Part shown: positions 10,701 through 22,105 of the stretch, piece after piece | Layout of the letters: each line of letters starts with the position of its first letter | Position numbering within the stretch: position 1 is the first letter of the stretch | Assembly (NCBI RefSeq): GCF_963675165.1 | Contig: NC_087378.1 | Span: forward strand, 584,562-648,561 | Origin: Halichondria panicea | Taxonomy: Eukaryota > Porifera > Demospongiae > Suberitida > Halichondriidae | Direction: 5' to 3' | Length of the DNA: 64,000 nt | The notes under the pieces: generated by a model | What the model was told of the DNA's origin: nothing | What the model saw: the letters and a program-made list of their open reading frames with translations, nothing else | The model's database searches: none | Position numbers and translations under genes: made by a program

Positions 10701-11628
10701 AACAAAAACTGTGGCAAGGACATTATGAGTGCTCCTATTCCGTGGATAATGAGGCCAATACCGAGGATTCGTGGTTTGTGAGACTTGTGGCCAAAGTAGC
10801 TGATGAAGACGACCGAGAGAATGACTGCAATGTCAAACATGGCTAGGATAATGCTGGCTGCTATGCTGGAGAAGTGGTACCGTTTCTCAATGCTTGAGAT
10901 CACCACACTCCTGTAGCCTGTCATGTGTGTGTGCATGGATGCATGTATACAATGAAAGGTATACATGAAAGTGAATATTGAACATAAAGCTACAATGGTG
11001 TCTAGATCTACATTATTTTCAATTAGGAAGTGTTGCTTTTAGACCGACCACAATGATGCCCCGTACATACAATGAAACTCTATCGTGTGTATGCATCCTA
11101 AAAGCTGGCAACCTAGCATCTGCCCCGCACACTATGACAAGCAAGCATTAACAATAGATCTAGCCTCTTTCCTAGGACAAAGGAGCGTTAAAATATATAA
11201 AAAAATCGGCCCAGGAATGAGGCCACGACTATCAGACACAGTCCCTCCAATACACACTTAATGCACTCACCACTGACAACAGTGCCCTCGATGAGACTAT
11301 AAGTACAGAGAAGGGCCGTGAAGAGTTTGGGCGAGACAATACTTTGAAGCCACCTCGGCTTCCATGGTCCACAGCCACAGTAATAGGTGGTGGTGGGGGA
11401 GGGGGCATTGTCTGATGAGATGTCTCCGTCCTTCCCGGCCAAGTCCTCACTGTTATCTGGTCTGAGTAGAGCCACAGTTCCACCATCGTCAGTGTCAGAG
11501 AGAGGGTCTTCAGAGCACGAGCCAGCCACTCCAAACTGGGCAGGGCCACCAGAGTGTGAGGGAGGTGCACATTAATTATGACAGTGTCCGCTCACCTTTT
11601 GCTTATTTTGGTCCAGTTCTGTGTCCAT
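7784..11628 (-). CDS. SLCO/OATP-type transporter B
   Basis: Seven exons: 11628-11596, 11535-11271, 10917-10003, 9596-9407, 9243-9084, 8784-8603, 8216-7784, total 725 residues. Exon 1 codes only MDTELDQNKQK. Exon 2 supplies an acidic N-terminus and the first helix (LFTALLCTYSLIEGTVVSG). Exon 3 carries the bulk of the helices and the OATP signature DPGWVGAWWLCF, with FIDDIVHPKYVS before it. Exons 5 and 6 hold the Kazal-like Cys-rich loop (CSSTIFEPVCGADG, then NCSCVADSLN) before helix 11. Exon 7 starts SVADEQRTLALG and ends in an acidic tail. It is the most divergent complete copy: its own helices (e.g. SVVFISYFGHKSHK) differ from the C-G set, and WIVYPKQ groups it with A. It lies head to head with C. 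Confidence 0.9.
8975..9050. repeat. 18-bp tandem repeat, about four units
   Basis: Units of cactgcactacatagcaa with slight drift lie in an intron of transporter B. Confidence 0.75.
9661..9863. repeat. 60-bp minisatellite, three identical units plus a partial one
   Basis: Bases 9661-9720, 9721-9780 and 9781-9840 are identical. A fourth, diverged partial copy runs to about 9863. It lies in an intron of transporter B. Spurious ORFs on both strands arise from the repeat because 60 is divisible by three. Confidence 0.95.
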
Positions 11629-11858
11629 GATCACAGCATGCACGCAGTGTCCAGTTATTAAACAGTTGATATGCAGTAGAAACAGGCGCTCTGATCAGTC
11701 GATAGTATCCAGCCACGCCCCCTTATTTAAGGGGGCGTATGTTAGGCCTAACATATAAAACCTGAGCTGAAAGGCAGCTGAGATTTATCCTCCCCTTTGG
11801 ATCTATATGCTACCTAAAGTGATCTAGCTAGCTCTAGCTCTCTAGCTACTGTCCCAGA
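11629..11858. promoter_or_regulatory. Divergent promoter region of transporters B and C
   Basis: 230 bp lie between the two start codons. A perfect 10-bp-arm palindrome, cgccccctta-tt-taagggggcg, spans 11716-11737. A TATAAAA box is at 11754-11760, about 100 bp before the C start. The upstream part of transporter D has a similar arrangement (ccataaaaactgagct near 17127-17142), supporting a shared ancestral promoter. Confidence 0.5.
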
Positions 11859-14800
11859 ATGCAGACTGTACCTGCTCAAGTCAACACTGGCAATGATGAC
11901 ATGTGCATGCAGAACAATAAGGAAGCTAATGTGAGTGTGTTGCAACTTTGTACTGCACTGTGTGTGGTAGATCTAGATCTAGATAATGTATTGTGCATTT
12001 GGCTGCCAGTACAGTGTGATTCTCATTATCATTGCATTGTGCATTAGAGCTAAATGTACTGAGTTTGACCTTCATAATGTTCATAACTGTCATAGGTCTA
12101 GTCTTACTTCACTGATTCAAAATCATTAGACCATTGCCATTGGATTCCTTGTTAAAAAGCTATTATGCTTTAGAGCTGATAAGCTTCAACCAGCTACATG
12201 TAAAAGTAGCATTTTCCATATAGAATGTCCCTGGCACAGTTGTCAACCACATAAAGCATAAATAAAGCCATAATTGACCACCTAACTTCCCCGTGGCCAA
12301 ACTCAAGGCAAATAGACTTAGTCACCCTAGGGCATATTTGGGCACCCAGTCCTAGCAAGTTGATTGGCCTGAATACCTAACACTTGGTTGATAGGACAAA
12401 TTATGGTGACAGTGGTGATGGTGGTTTTATTTTGTAGACGTTACCTTTGTTTCCCTATGATATCTACATAATAGTTAGACACTGTTTTGGGACAAAACAG
12501 TGTCTAACTCATTTAGATACTAGTGCGCATCGCAAACTGCTTGACTACAATACAATTACTTGACAACGGAATACTAGGTATACTAAGTAAATTTGCAGGT
12601 ATACTAAGTCCCATAGTATACCTGCTCTGAGGCACTTTTCCCATATACTTCCCATGTACTTCCCATGTAGATCTTATCAACTAGTGTCTAATCGCTTGTA
12701 TTCTCCTCCATAATTATTTATGATGACAATTTATTATTATTTTAGGATACTCCGGACACATTGCAAGAGCAAGCCAACGTACCAAACTACTACTGTGGAG
12801 CTGGCCCTTGCCAACCAAAGTATCTCCAATTTTTTGCAAATCCCAAATTCTTCACAATGATTCTTTGTGTGTTTGCAATAGCAGAACAAGCTTTAATCAG
12901 CGGTGAGGAATTGGTGTCTAGCCAGTGACAATAGTATCCAAGGTCTAAGTGCACATTCTGAGAAATTATAGCTTCTCATAATACAAGCCTTACAATGTGT
13001 AAAATACCAAGAGCTTATAAAGAGCTAGAAGAGGGCATGCAATTTGGGCTATTCTCAGACTCAGCAAACTGATTCTATTAATACCTCAAATGAAGTATAG
13101 TGATTACATTATATAGGGTATAGATAGTGAGTTGCATGCCCTCTTCTCTTTTCTAAGCCCTTGATAATATACCCTGCATTCCTTCACTGTATTAGGTTTC
13201 CAGCCGGTTGTCATCTCCAGTCTTGAGAGGCGCTACCGATTCTCCAGCCTTGCTGCCAGTATTATTGTGTCTGTGTTCGATATCGGTGTGGTTATCTGTG
13301 GCGTCTTAGTCAGCTACTTTGGAGAGAAAGGACACAAACCAAAGATTTTAGGCATCTCGTTCATCATTCAGGGTGTTGGCTCTCTGCTGTTTGCTCTACC
13401 TCACTTCTTATTTGGAAAGTACCAAGTTGGAACAGATGCCCAGTTAACCTTCGAAGCTTGTAATGACACGATTGCAGCTGTATCCAGCTGTGATTCTGGA
13501 AACAGTATTGCATATGCTATTTTTATCATTGCTAACCTTATAATGGGAATAGGAGCTGCTTCTCTATTCACTGTGGGCATATCTTACATCGATGATATTG
13601 TGTATCCCAAGTGGGTCTCTCTACATGTAGGAGCCTTTCAAGTGTGCACCATCATAGGCCCGGCCTTTGGGTTCGGATTGGGCTCTGCATTCCTCACAAT
13701 ATATGTGGACCCTGGTGAGCCTACTACCCTCACAGAAGAGGATCCTGGTTGGGTAGGGGCCTGGTGGCTCTGTTTCGTCGTGATCGGAATTGTTTCAATC
13801 ATCGGATCGATCCCGTTTTTCTTTTTCCCACGTTTTCTCAATGACAGTCACCTTGTTAAGGCAGAGAGGCTAAAGCAGATGACAGGAACGTACAAAGGGA
13901 AGTTTGGAGATGAATCTACCTTGCTAAAGCAAGTTAAAGCGTTTCCGTTCCATTTGTGGGGATTGTTTCAGAGCAAGAGCTGGTTTTTCCTTACAGTGGC
14001 TGTTACAGTTTTATTTCTTGGTCTGGACGGTCTAATTGCGTTTGCCCCTAAGTATTTGGAGACGGTGTATGACGTTCCTTCTTCCACTGCTGGACTACTC
14101 ATTGGAGCAATGGGTAAGTATGCTGCATGTGTGCAGTAAGAGCATTACTGTAAATAGTTGGTGGGTGCATGTCAACAAGTTAATGTATACTTGAATAACC
14201 AAGTATGCTGATGGACCATAAAATGTCAACAAGTTAGTGTACTTGAGTAACCTAACCTGCTGATGGACGGACCTTAATGTCAACAAGTTAATGTCAACAA
14301 GTTAATGTCAACAAGTTAATGTACTTGAGTAACCTAACCTACATGATTTTGTTGTTTTTGTTAAAGTCTGCATGTGCATACCATTATTAGCAATACTGGC
14401 TGGTGCCAGTGGAGCACTGACTGGAGCATTGCTTGTGTACTGTGTCAAGATTGGCAAGAGGATGGCCATCATACTGTGGGTGCCATCATTCCTAGCTCTC
14501 ATTCCTCTCACTGGCTTCTTATTTGTTTGCCCTAATGTGAATATTGCTGGAATCAACACGGACTATTTCAACAAGTAAGTGGAGCAGCAGATATCATTGG
14601 GGAACAAAAGTGTTGACTATAATAATGTAGTGGCTGTATGTCATCTTACCCCTCCTCAGTGTTATTTTTCATTTTTCCTGTGGTTTGTTTATCAGTTGTT
14701 CTCTGTTTCAGTTCTATACATAACCCTGGAGATGTACTACTAGCCTCGTGCAATGCTAACTGCAACTGTTCCTCCACCATCTTTGAGCCAGTCTGTGGAG

Positions 14801-15671
14801 CTGATGGAGTGTCCTATTTCTCACCCTGCAGAGCTTCGTGCTCAAAGCTTACGAATGATATTCTAGTAAGTTCCTCTGATATACCCCCAGTATAGTGAAT
14901 GTTTGGGAGTTACTGCTTTCATTTGATACAGAACCCAGAGTTTGTGGATTGTGGTTGTTTCGATACAAACGTGACTGCTACCAATAGAACTGCTAAGGCT
15001 GGCCTTTGTGGACAGGATTGCAATCTACTGGTCGCCTTCCTTGTGTCAGTGACTGTGTTTGTGTTTTTGATATTCATGCTTGAAGTTCCGACTCTTCTGG
15101 TAACAATAAGGTGAGTCATTGACATAGACCAGGAGGCATCCTATAAGCTTGTTCCGTATTATTGGGTCTCTCAAACAAAGATAGGTAATGTAGAAGCCCA
15201 CTGAAGGCACATACTCGAGCATACATATAATTGTAGTAATCAACTTTATGCTTTTGTTTTAATGTTGTGTGTAGAGCTGTTGCTGATGAACAACGGTCTC
15301 TTGCCCTCGGTGTCTACTCGGTCATATTCCGAGTGTTTGGTTCCATTCCTGGTCCGATTATCTTTGGTGCAATCGTAGATTCTGGATGCACGTACTGGCA
15401 AACAGAGTGTGGTCGTCGTGCCAACTGCTGGGTGTACGATAATTACCTTCTGAGCACGAGAGCATTTTCATTTTGTTTTGCTTGTGTTTTGATTTGTGGA
15501 ATATCAACATTCTTAGTGTGGGTGTTCTACCCACCAGTGACCACATGTTGTAGAGGCAGCACTAAAACTGAAGAGGAGATGATGCAATACTCTCAGGAGC
15601 CTGGACAATCACCAATCTGTCACAGATCCAAAACTAACTTTGAGAACAGTAAAGATAATGATTCTTCATAG
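11859..15671 (+). CDS. SLCO/OATP-type transporter C
   Basis: Seven exons: 11859-11930, 12746-12902, 13196-14113, 14391-14574, 14712-14865, 14932-15110, 15275-15671, giving 686 residues. Exon 1 codes 24 residues (MQTVPAQVNTGNDD..). Exon 2 ends in helix 1 (FTMILCVFAIAEQALISG). Exon 3 starts at FQPVVISSLERRYRFSS and carries YIDDIVYPKWVS and the signature DPGWVGAWWLCF. Exon 5 has the Kazal-like CSSTIFEPVCGADG, continued by DCGCFDTNVTATN in exon 6. Exon 7 begins AVADEQRSLALGVYS and ends with a short tail of about 45 residues. It is nearly identical to D in coding sequence: exon 3 differs at only about eight residues. Expected role is sodium-independent organic-anion uptake at the plasma membrane; the substrate cannot be read from the sequence. 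Confidence 0.92.
12474..12508. repeat. Perfect 16-bp-stem hairpin in intron 1 of C
   Basis: gttagacactgttttg (12474-12489) and its exact reverse complement (12493-12508) are separated by three bases. No flanking duplication is obvious. Confidence 0.8.
13027..13147. repeat. Intronic inverted repeat, 16-bp core
   Basis: agaagagggcatgcaa at 13027-13042 and its reverse complement at 13132-13147 lie in the intron between exons 2 and 3 of C. Flanking bases show weaker complementarity. Confidence 0.65.
14160..14335 (+). repeat. Short tandem repeats built on aatgtcaacaagtt
   Basis: The 14-mer aatgtcaacaagtt occurs three times head to tail at about 14275-14318. Spaced copies upstream are followed by gtacttgagtaaccta. 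The repeat fills most of an intron of C and is nearly absent from the matching intron of D. Confidence 0.75.
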
Positions 15672-15850
15672 GCATTAATATTCTGTGCACCTATAATATT
15701 ATAGATAGTTCATATTAACCCAGGGAGTTGGGGCCTTTTAATTACCTAGCTCTGAGATAGATCTTGAATATTATTCTGACAGTTACTTCTGTTTGTATAA
15801 TGTGATGTTAGACCCACCATAAATTATTGAAAATTGAACTTTGTAGAGTT

Positions 15851-17090
15851 ATAATGCACTTGTCAAAGTAATGCCCCACCTCCCCCTACCAGGGGATAAG
15901 TGGGGATTAGACTTGAAGTTGCTCCCCTACCTAGGGGTCACCTGATGCATGCATTGGGTCAAAGGTCAATTAAAGATCACATGATGTCTGCCACACTCTT
16001 CCTTCCAACACATGCTGAGTACAGTGAGAGCAAAATTTACAGTTTATTGATCCTGAGCAATCTCTGCCTTCTTGACGTCACTAGCTCTATAAGAGTATAG
16101 CTGTCAATATTTATATAGTAATTCTGATACTTCAAATAATCTGTTTATCTTCTCGCTAGAGTGTGATACAGATCCCCACATCACCCCCTTGTACTAGGGG
16201 CTACCAGGGGATTAGACCAAATAACATGCCCAAAGGTTAGACTCGCAAGCCACTCCCTTTTCTCTGATTGGACGGGGGCGGGAGAAAAGGGACTGGTGAC
16301 TCTGGGACACATTTTGTGTCTCTACCAGAATTTGGGTAGAGATTATTCATTGATTTTTCCACGTGATCCAAAAATTGCGTGAGGTTAAGTAGAATTGCGT
16401 AGCCTGCAAAAGTGATCGCGGGCTTCTTAGCTACAGTTTAAGAATGGATGCTAGTGCTAGAAAAGAGAAGATGATGGAGTAATAACATCATCAGGCATTC
16501 AGCTAGGATATAGTCATCTAAGACACCAGCAGAGATTAGCTTGTTTTAGTTTTACGTGATGAGAACTGGCAGCCGAAAGTCATTGGTTGCCTAAAGCTTT
16601 TAATAACCTGTACAATACAAGACAGATAATGGCAGACGGCAGCAGTTGAATTGAGAGTAGTCAGACTTGTACAAGCTGTCTTAAATCGCTGCCACTCCTC
16701 GGTTCAAAGAAGGACTGCCAAGATTTCTACGTTCATCAGCTGTTCCATGCTAATCCACAAGTTATGGCACAACAGACACTGGTACAAGGATCTATAAAAT
16801 CAAAAGGCTGGCTAAATAGATCTGTATACTTGTCTTCTGTGTGTCTTTAGCTTTTGACACATCAGAATAAATTGGATAATTTGCACGTGACATTAATATT
16901 TAATAGCATTCCTGATTTACACAAGCTGTAGCCCAGAGTCACCAGTCCCTTTTCTCCCGCCCCCGTCCAATCAGAGAAAAGGGAGTGGCTTGCGAGTCTA
17001 CCCAAAGGTAGGGATCAGGTGATTGGTCTAATCCCCGCCTATCCCCGGTATGGGGAGGGGGGTGGGGCATTAGATTGACAAGTGCATAAT
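15851..17090. mobile_element. Older non-coding inverted-repeat element at the C/D junction
   Basis: Near-identical inverted ends: atgcacttgtcaa followed by taatgccccacc at 15853-15881 and in reverse complement at about 17060-17088. Internal ggggattagac blocks repeat in both arms. No coding capacity is seen. Confidence 0.6.
16238..17000. mobile_element. 763-bp non-autonomous element: 69-bp perfect TIRs, 9-bp target duplication
   Basis: Bases 16238-16306 are the exact reverse complement of 16932-17000. The 9-mer cccaaaggt flanks the element on both sides (16229-16237, 17001-17009). Long TIRs with a 9-bp duplication fit Mutator-like (MULE) elements. The interior has no ORF. Perfect TIRs suggest a recent insertion. 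Confidence 0.85.
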
Positions 17091-17178
17091 CTATCCAGCC
17101 ACACCCCCTCAGAGAGAGTCTCATACCATAAAAACTGAGCTCTTAGCTAGCTCTGCATGCAGTACATACTGCCCCAGA

Positions 17179-20100
17179 ATGAAGACTGTACCTGCTCAAG
17201 CAAACACTAGCAATAATGACATGTGCATGCAGAACAATAAGGAAACTAATGTGAGTGTGTTGCAACTTTGATTGTAGTCTGCTGTCACAAGAGTGCATGC
17301 ATGGCCTGTGGTAATACTGCATGCCCTTTGCAGTTCACTTGGAACTTTGAATTGCAAAAGACTAACTTGAGATAAGTGTACAGTTTACATAAGACCTAGA
17401 TAGTGAAGTTTACTTCAGTATATAACACACTCATCTCTAGTAGATTTTTGCATTTTACTATTTGCCCCAAAATTCCAAGTGAGCTGAAAAGTTATTGTGC
17501 ACTGTGGTCGTGTGATTGTCATTATCTGAGCTAAATGTACAGGATACGGTATTATATGAGTCACCAGTCCTAACAAGTTGATCGAAGTGTCAGACAGCAC
17601 TGTTAACTTTCTGAATACGTATTCGGGTAACAGTTATTGATGAGGAATTATGGCGAACTGTAACAGTTGTTGATGGTGTACGTTTATACGTTACTTGTAT
17701 TGAATGGAAAGCAGCGTTTTCCCACGATACTCACTCATACATCCACATTATAGATAGCAATTTATTATTATTTCAGGATACTCCGTACACATTGCAAGAT
17801 CAGGCCGATGTACCAAACTACTACTGTGGAGCTGGCCCTTGCCGACCAAAATATCTCCAAGTTTTTGCAAATACCAAATTCTTCACAATGATTCTTTGTG
17901 TGTTTGCATTAACAGAACAAGCTTTAATCAGCGGTGAGGAATTGAACCATCTATAGCCAGGGTGTGTAGCCAGTGACAACAGAGCCAATAATATATTGAT
18001 TAAAAGTCTATTTGCGTTGCATGAGTTCGGCCGCTGTGGTCAAATATGGCTTATTAATTTTGTCTATGTGGTTGACCAAGTATGCCAGGGACTTTTCATG
18101 GAAAATGCTAACTTTTAGCTAGTGACAACAGAGCCAATAATAATTTACGATTATAAAGTCTGTTTGAGACCCCCCCCGAAAGTCATGTGGTCAATTATAG
18201 CTTCATTTATGCTTTATGTGGTGGTGACAAGTATGCAGGGACTTTCTACCACACTATATACATGTAAACAAGAATAACAAAAGATTATGCATGCATGGTA
18301 AACACGAACACTTACACATGCCACTCCTACGTATATAAGTCTTGTTTACCATGCATGCAGTCATGCAAAAATGTTTGTCTTCTGTCATTCATGTTTCAAC
18401 ACATACTCAAAGCTGAGTAAACTCCTTAGTTCAGTTTTAGCATAGATTGAAGAGAGAGGGATAGGAAACGGAGTGGTGCATGTGATGATTTTACATTGAA
18501 TCTGCAGTGGAGCCTCGAAAATTATCCGCGCTACGCCCTATGAACGAGGCTATTAAGCACACTTTTGCCGGGTAACTCCCAAAGCTGTGTTTCCTCGAGA
18601 CATAATCTCTTTCAGCAACTTAAAACACGCCTAGTCCATGAGCCACGTGTAGTACTTGCTAATGACTGACCACACCCAGTAAAAAGAGACTTTCCAATAA
18701 AGTTATATGTTCCCAAGGCTGTTTTAGAGCTATTGGAACATGTAACGTGTAAGTGTGCTGGTTATGACTACTACAATAGGTATAGACCTTGAAATATAAG
18801 TGAGTTGCACGGACTAAGCACAGTTACTTGTAGTTTATTATGCACTGAGTGTAGAAATAGATATTGTTGTGATGGCCTCGATTAAACCGCAGCGTAGCGC
18901 GGATGTTACTCGAGATACCAACCGTTTCCTATCCCTCTAACTCTTCAATCTATGGTTTTAGTGAACGCAAGCCTGATGGCCATCGAAGTGCCTTCTTGCT
19001 GTATCGTTGAGAGACTCTACGACAAACAAACTGTTATATGACATTATGATGGTCAAACTCAACACAAATAGATCATCTACACACCATGTCAACAAAAGAA
19101 GCACATAATTATATAGGTCTAAAAGCAAGAGGTAGCCTTGAAACATGGACATCTATCTAAGTGTGCTTTCCTTACAAGCCATACAATATATAATATCCTC
19201 CATGCATTAGGTTTCCAGCCGGTTGTCATCTCCAGTCTTGAGAGGCGCTACCGATTCTCCAGCCTTGCTGCCAGTATCATTGTGTCTGTGTTCGATATCG
19301 GTGTGGTTATCTGTGGCGTCTTAGTCAGCTACTTTGGAGAGAAGGGACACAAACCAAAGATTTTAGGCATCTCGTTCATCATTCAGGGCGTTGGCTCTCT
19401 GCTGTTTGCTCTACCTCACTTCTTATTTGGAAAGTACCAAGTTGGAACAGATGCCCAGTTAACCTTCGAAGCTTGTAATGACACGATTGCAGCTGTATCC
19501 AGCTGTGATTCTGGAAACAGTATTGCATATGCTATTTTTATCATTGCTAACCTTATAATGGGAATAGGAGCTGCTTCTCTATTCACTGTGGGCATATCTT
19601 ACATCGATGATATTGTGTATCCCAAGTGGGTCTCTCTACATGTAGGAGCCTTTCAAGTTTGCACCATCATAGGCCCGGCCTTTGGGTTCGGATTGGGCTC
19701 TGCATTCCTCACAATATATGTGGACCCTGGTGAGCCTACTACCCTCACAGAAGAGGATCCTGGTTGGGTAGGGGCCTGGTGGCTCTGTTTTATCGTGATC
19801 GGAATTGTGTCAATCATCGGATCGATCCCGTTTTTCTTTTTCCCCCGTTTTCTCAGTAACAGTCACCTTGTTAAGGCAGAGAGGCTAAAGCAGATGACAG
19901 GAACGTACAAAGGGAAGTTTGGAGATGAGTCTACCTTGCTAAAGCAAGTCAAAGCGTTTCCGTTCCATTTGTGGGGATTGCTTCAGAGCAAGAGCTGGTT
20001 TTTCCTTACAGTGGCTGTTACAGTTTTGTTTCTTGGTCTGGACGGTCTAATCTCGTTTGCCCCTAAGTATTTGGAGACAGTATATCAAGTTCCCGCTTCC

Positions 20101-21554
20101 ACTGCTGGACTACTCATTGGAGCAGTGGGTAAGTATGTATGTAACTATAGCTGCATGTGTGCAGTGTGTGAGCATTACTGTAAATAGTTGGTGGGTGCTG
20201 ATGGACAATAAATGTCAACAAGCAACATGTGTATGTTGGTTTTTCATAAGTTGCTAAACTCTGTATAATACTGATTATTATTAGCAATACTGGCTGGTGC
20301 CAGTGGAGCACTGACTGGAGCATTGCTTGTGTACTGTGTCAAGATTGGCAAGAGGATGGCCATCATACTGTGGGTGCCATCATTCCTAGCTCTTATTCCT
20401 CTCACTGGCTTCTTATTTGTTTGCCCCAATGTGAATATTGCTGGAATCAACACAGACTATTTCAACAAGTAAGTGGAGCAGCAGATACCATTGGGGAACA
20501 AAAATGTTGACTATAATATACAGAGGTGGCTATTATTTTAAAGGGTTACGTATTTTGTAGACAGTGGCTGTCTTTCATCTAAAATTACTCCTCTTATTTA
20601 GTGTAAGCATTTTTAGCAATATTCTCTGTTTGTCAGCTCTATACAAGATCCTGGAGATGTACTACTAGCCTCGTGCAATGCTGACTGCAACTGTTCCTCC
20701 ACCATCTTTGAGCCAGTCTGTGGAGCTGATGGAGTGTCCTATTTTTCTCCGTGCAGAGCTTCGTGCTCAAAACTTACAACTGATGTTCTAGTAAGTTTCC
20801 TCTGAAATAGTGAATGTTTGGGAGTTACTGCTTTCATTTGATACAGAACCCAGAGTTTGTGGATTGTGGTTGTTTCGATACAAACGTGACTGCTACCAAT
20901 AAAACTGCTAAGGCTGGCCTTTGTGGACAGGATTGCAATCTACTGGCCGCCTTCCTCGTGTCAGTGACTGTGTTTGTGTTCTTGATATTCATGCTTGAAG
21001 TTCCGACTCTTCTGGTAACAATAAGGTGAGTCATTGACATAGACCAGGAGATATCCTATAAGCTTGTTCCGTATCATGCATGGGTATCTCAAACAAAGAA
21101 GCCTGAGGACATATACTCGAGCATACATAGTAATCAACTTTAATGCTTTTGTACTTAATGTTGCGTGTATAGAGGTGTTGCTGATGAACAGCGGTCTCTT
21201 GCCCTTGGTGTCTCCTCAGTCATATTCCGAGTCTTTGGTTCCATTCCTGGTCCGATTATCTTCGGTGCAATCGTAGATTCTGGATGCACGTACTGGCAAA
21301 CAGAGTGTGGTCGTCGTGCCAACTGCTGGGTGTACGACAATTATCTTCTGAGCACGAGAGCATTTTCGTTTTGTTTTGCTTGTGTTTTGATTTGTGGAAT
21401 ATCAACATTCTTAGTGTGGGTGTTCTACCCACCAGTGACCACATGTTGTAGAGGCAGCACTAAAACTGAAGAGGAGATGCAGCAATACTCTCAGAACAAT
21501 CATGGAGTTGTCGCAGTATCCAACCCAAACTTTGAGAACAGCAAAGATTCATAG
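17179..21554 (+). CDS. SLCO/OATP-type transporter D
   Basis: Seven exons: 17179-17250, 17777-17933, 19211-20128, 20285-20468, 20637-20790, 20847-21025, 21173-21554, giving 681 residues. It is the closest relative of C, with the same exon lengths except in exon 7. Differences include FIVIG for FVVIG after the GAWW signature, FLSNSH for FLNDSH, and YQVPAS for YDVPSS. Exon 7 begins GVADEQRSLALGVSS. Its tail diverges at the end (EEMQQYSQNNHGVVAV..), so the extreme C-terminus is the fastest-changing part of the pair. Intron 2 is 1.28 kb, four times that of C, because of inserted elements and a local duplication. The coding sequence is intact, so the pair is either recently duplicated or under conversion. 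Confidence 0.92.
17960..18245 (+). repeat. Imperfect tandem duplication in intron 2 of D
   Basis: Two units start gtgacaacagagccaataat and end gcagggactttc or similar (about 17967-18100 and 18121-18245). A related start also occurs in the matching intron of C (about 12924). Confidence 0.6.
18441..18954. mobile_element. 514-bp non-coding element with 7-bp target duplication
   Basis: The ends catagattgaagag..agggataggaaacgg and their reverse complement (to 18954) differ by a 3-bp indel. gttttag flanks both sides (18434-18440, 18955-18961). A subterminal inverted block contains tccgcgctacg. No ORF is seen. It lies in intron 2 of D. Confidence 0.7.
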
Positions 21555-22105
21555 GCAGCTCGTATTCTGTACATCTTGCTATTAATCGTCAACAAATTAT
21601 AGGAGAGTTGAGGGAGGGCCTTTCAGTGCATTTATTATGATGTGATAATTATATTGAACTTGAAAATTGAACTTCGTTGAGTATATCCACTTTGCTATAA
21701 ATTATAGAGTCTATAGACGTTATGCCACGGCTAGCTTGGGGATAGCTTGGGGCTAGTTTGGGGCGGCCATGCACACTGCCAGAATCTCACTAATTGCATG
21801 CATGCCTATATGCCACGGCTAGCTTGGGGATAGCTTGGGCTAGTTTGGGGCGGCCATGCACACTGCCAGAATCTCACTAATTGCATGCATGCCTATATAC
21901 AGTGTTCTCTTTTCATAATCAATAACAGGAATCACAACCACAACTACATGTATGGGCATGCATACCAGAGCTGATCCATGCAGGTTGCATTTCCTGCTGT
22001 GCAGCCATAAAACTGTCTTAATCATACCAGTTGCCATACAACTTTCTCTGGCTAGCTGGTGCATGTATTAACTCTATAGATCTATAGAATTAACTAGTTA
22101 CTGGA
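21555..22105. other. Intergenic D-E with an 88-bp tandem pair
   Basis: No gene is seen. It contains the 88-bp direct duplication at 21721-21896 and the promoter of E. Confidence 0.6.
21721..21896 (+). repeat. 88-bp tandem duplication, two copies
   Basis: The segment starting tatgccacggctagcttggg and ending aattgcatgcatgccta is repeated with one base missing in copy 2. Each unit itself contains two short cttgggg-type repeats. Confidence 0.9.

Larger units (their letters stand above)
15672..17178. other. Intergenic C-D: duplication junction filled by nested foldback elements
   Basis: No gene is seen. The region holds an outer inverted-repeat element (15851-17090) and a younger one within it (16238-17000). 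C-like 3' flank ends at about 15845, and D-promoter similarity to the C promoter starts at about 17093. Confidence 0.65.
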
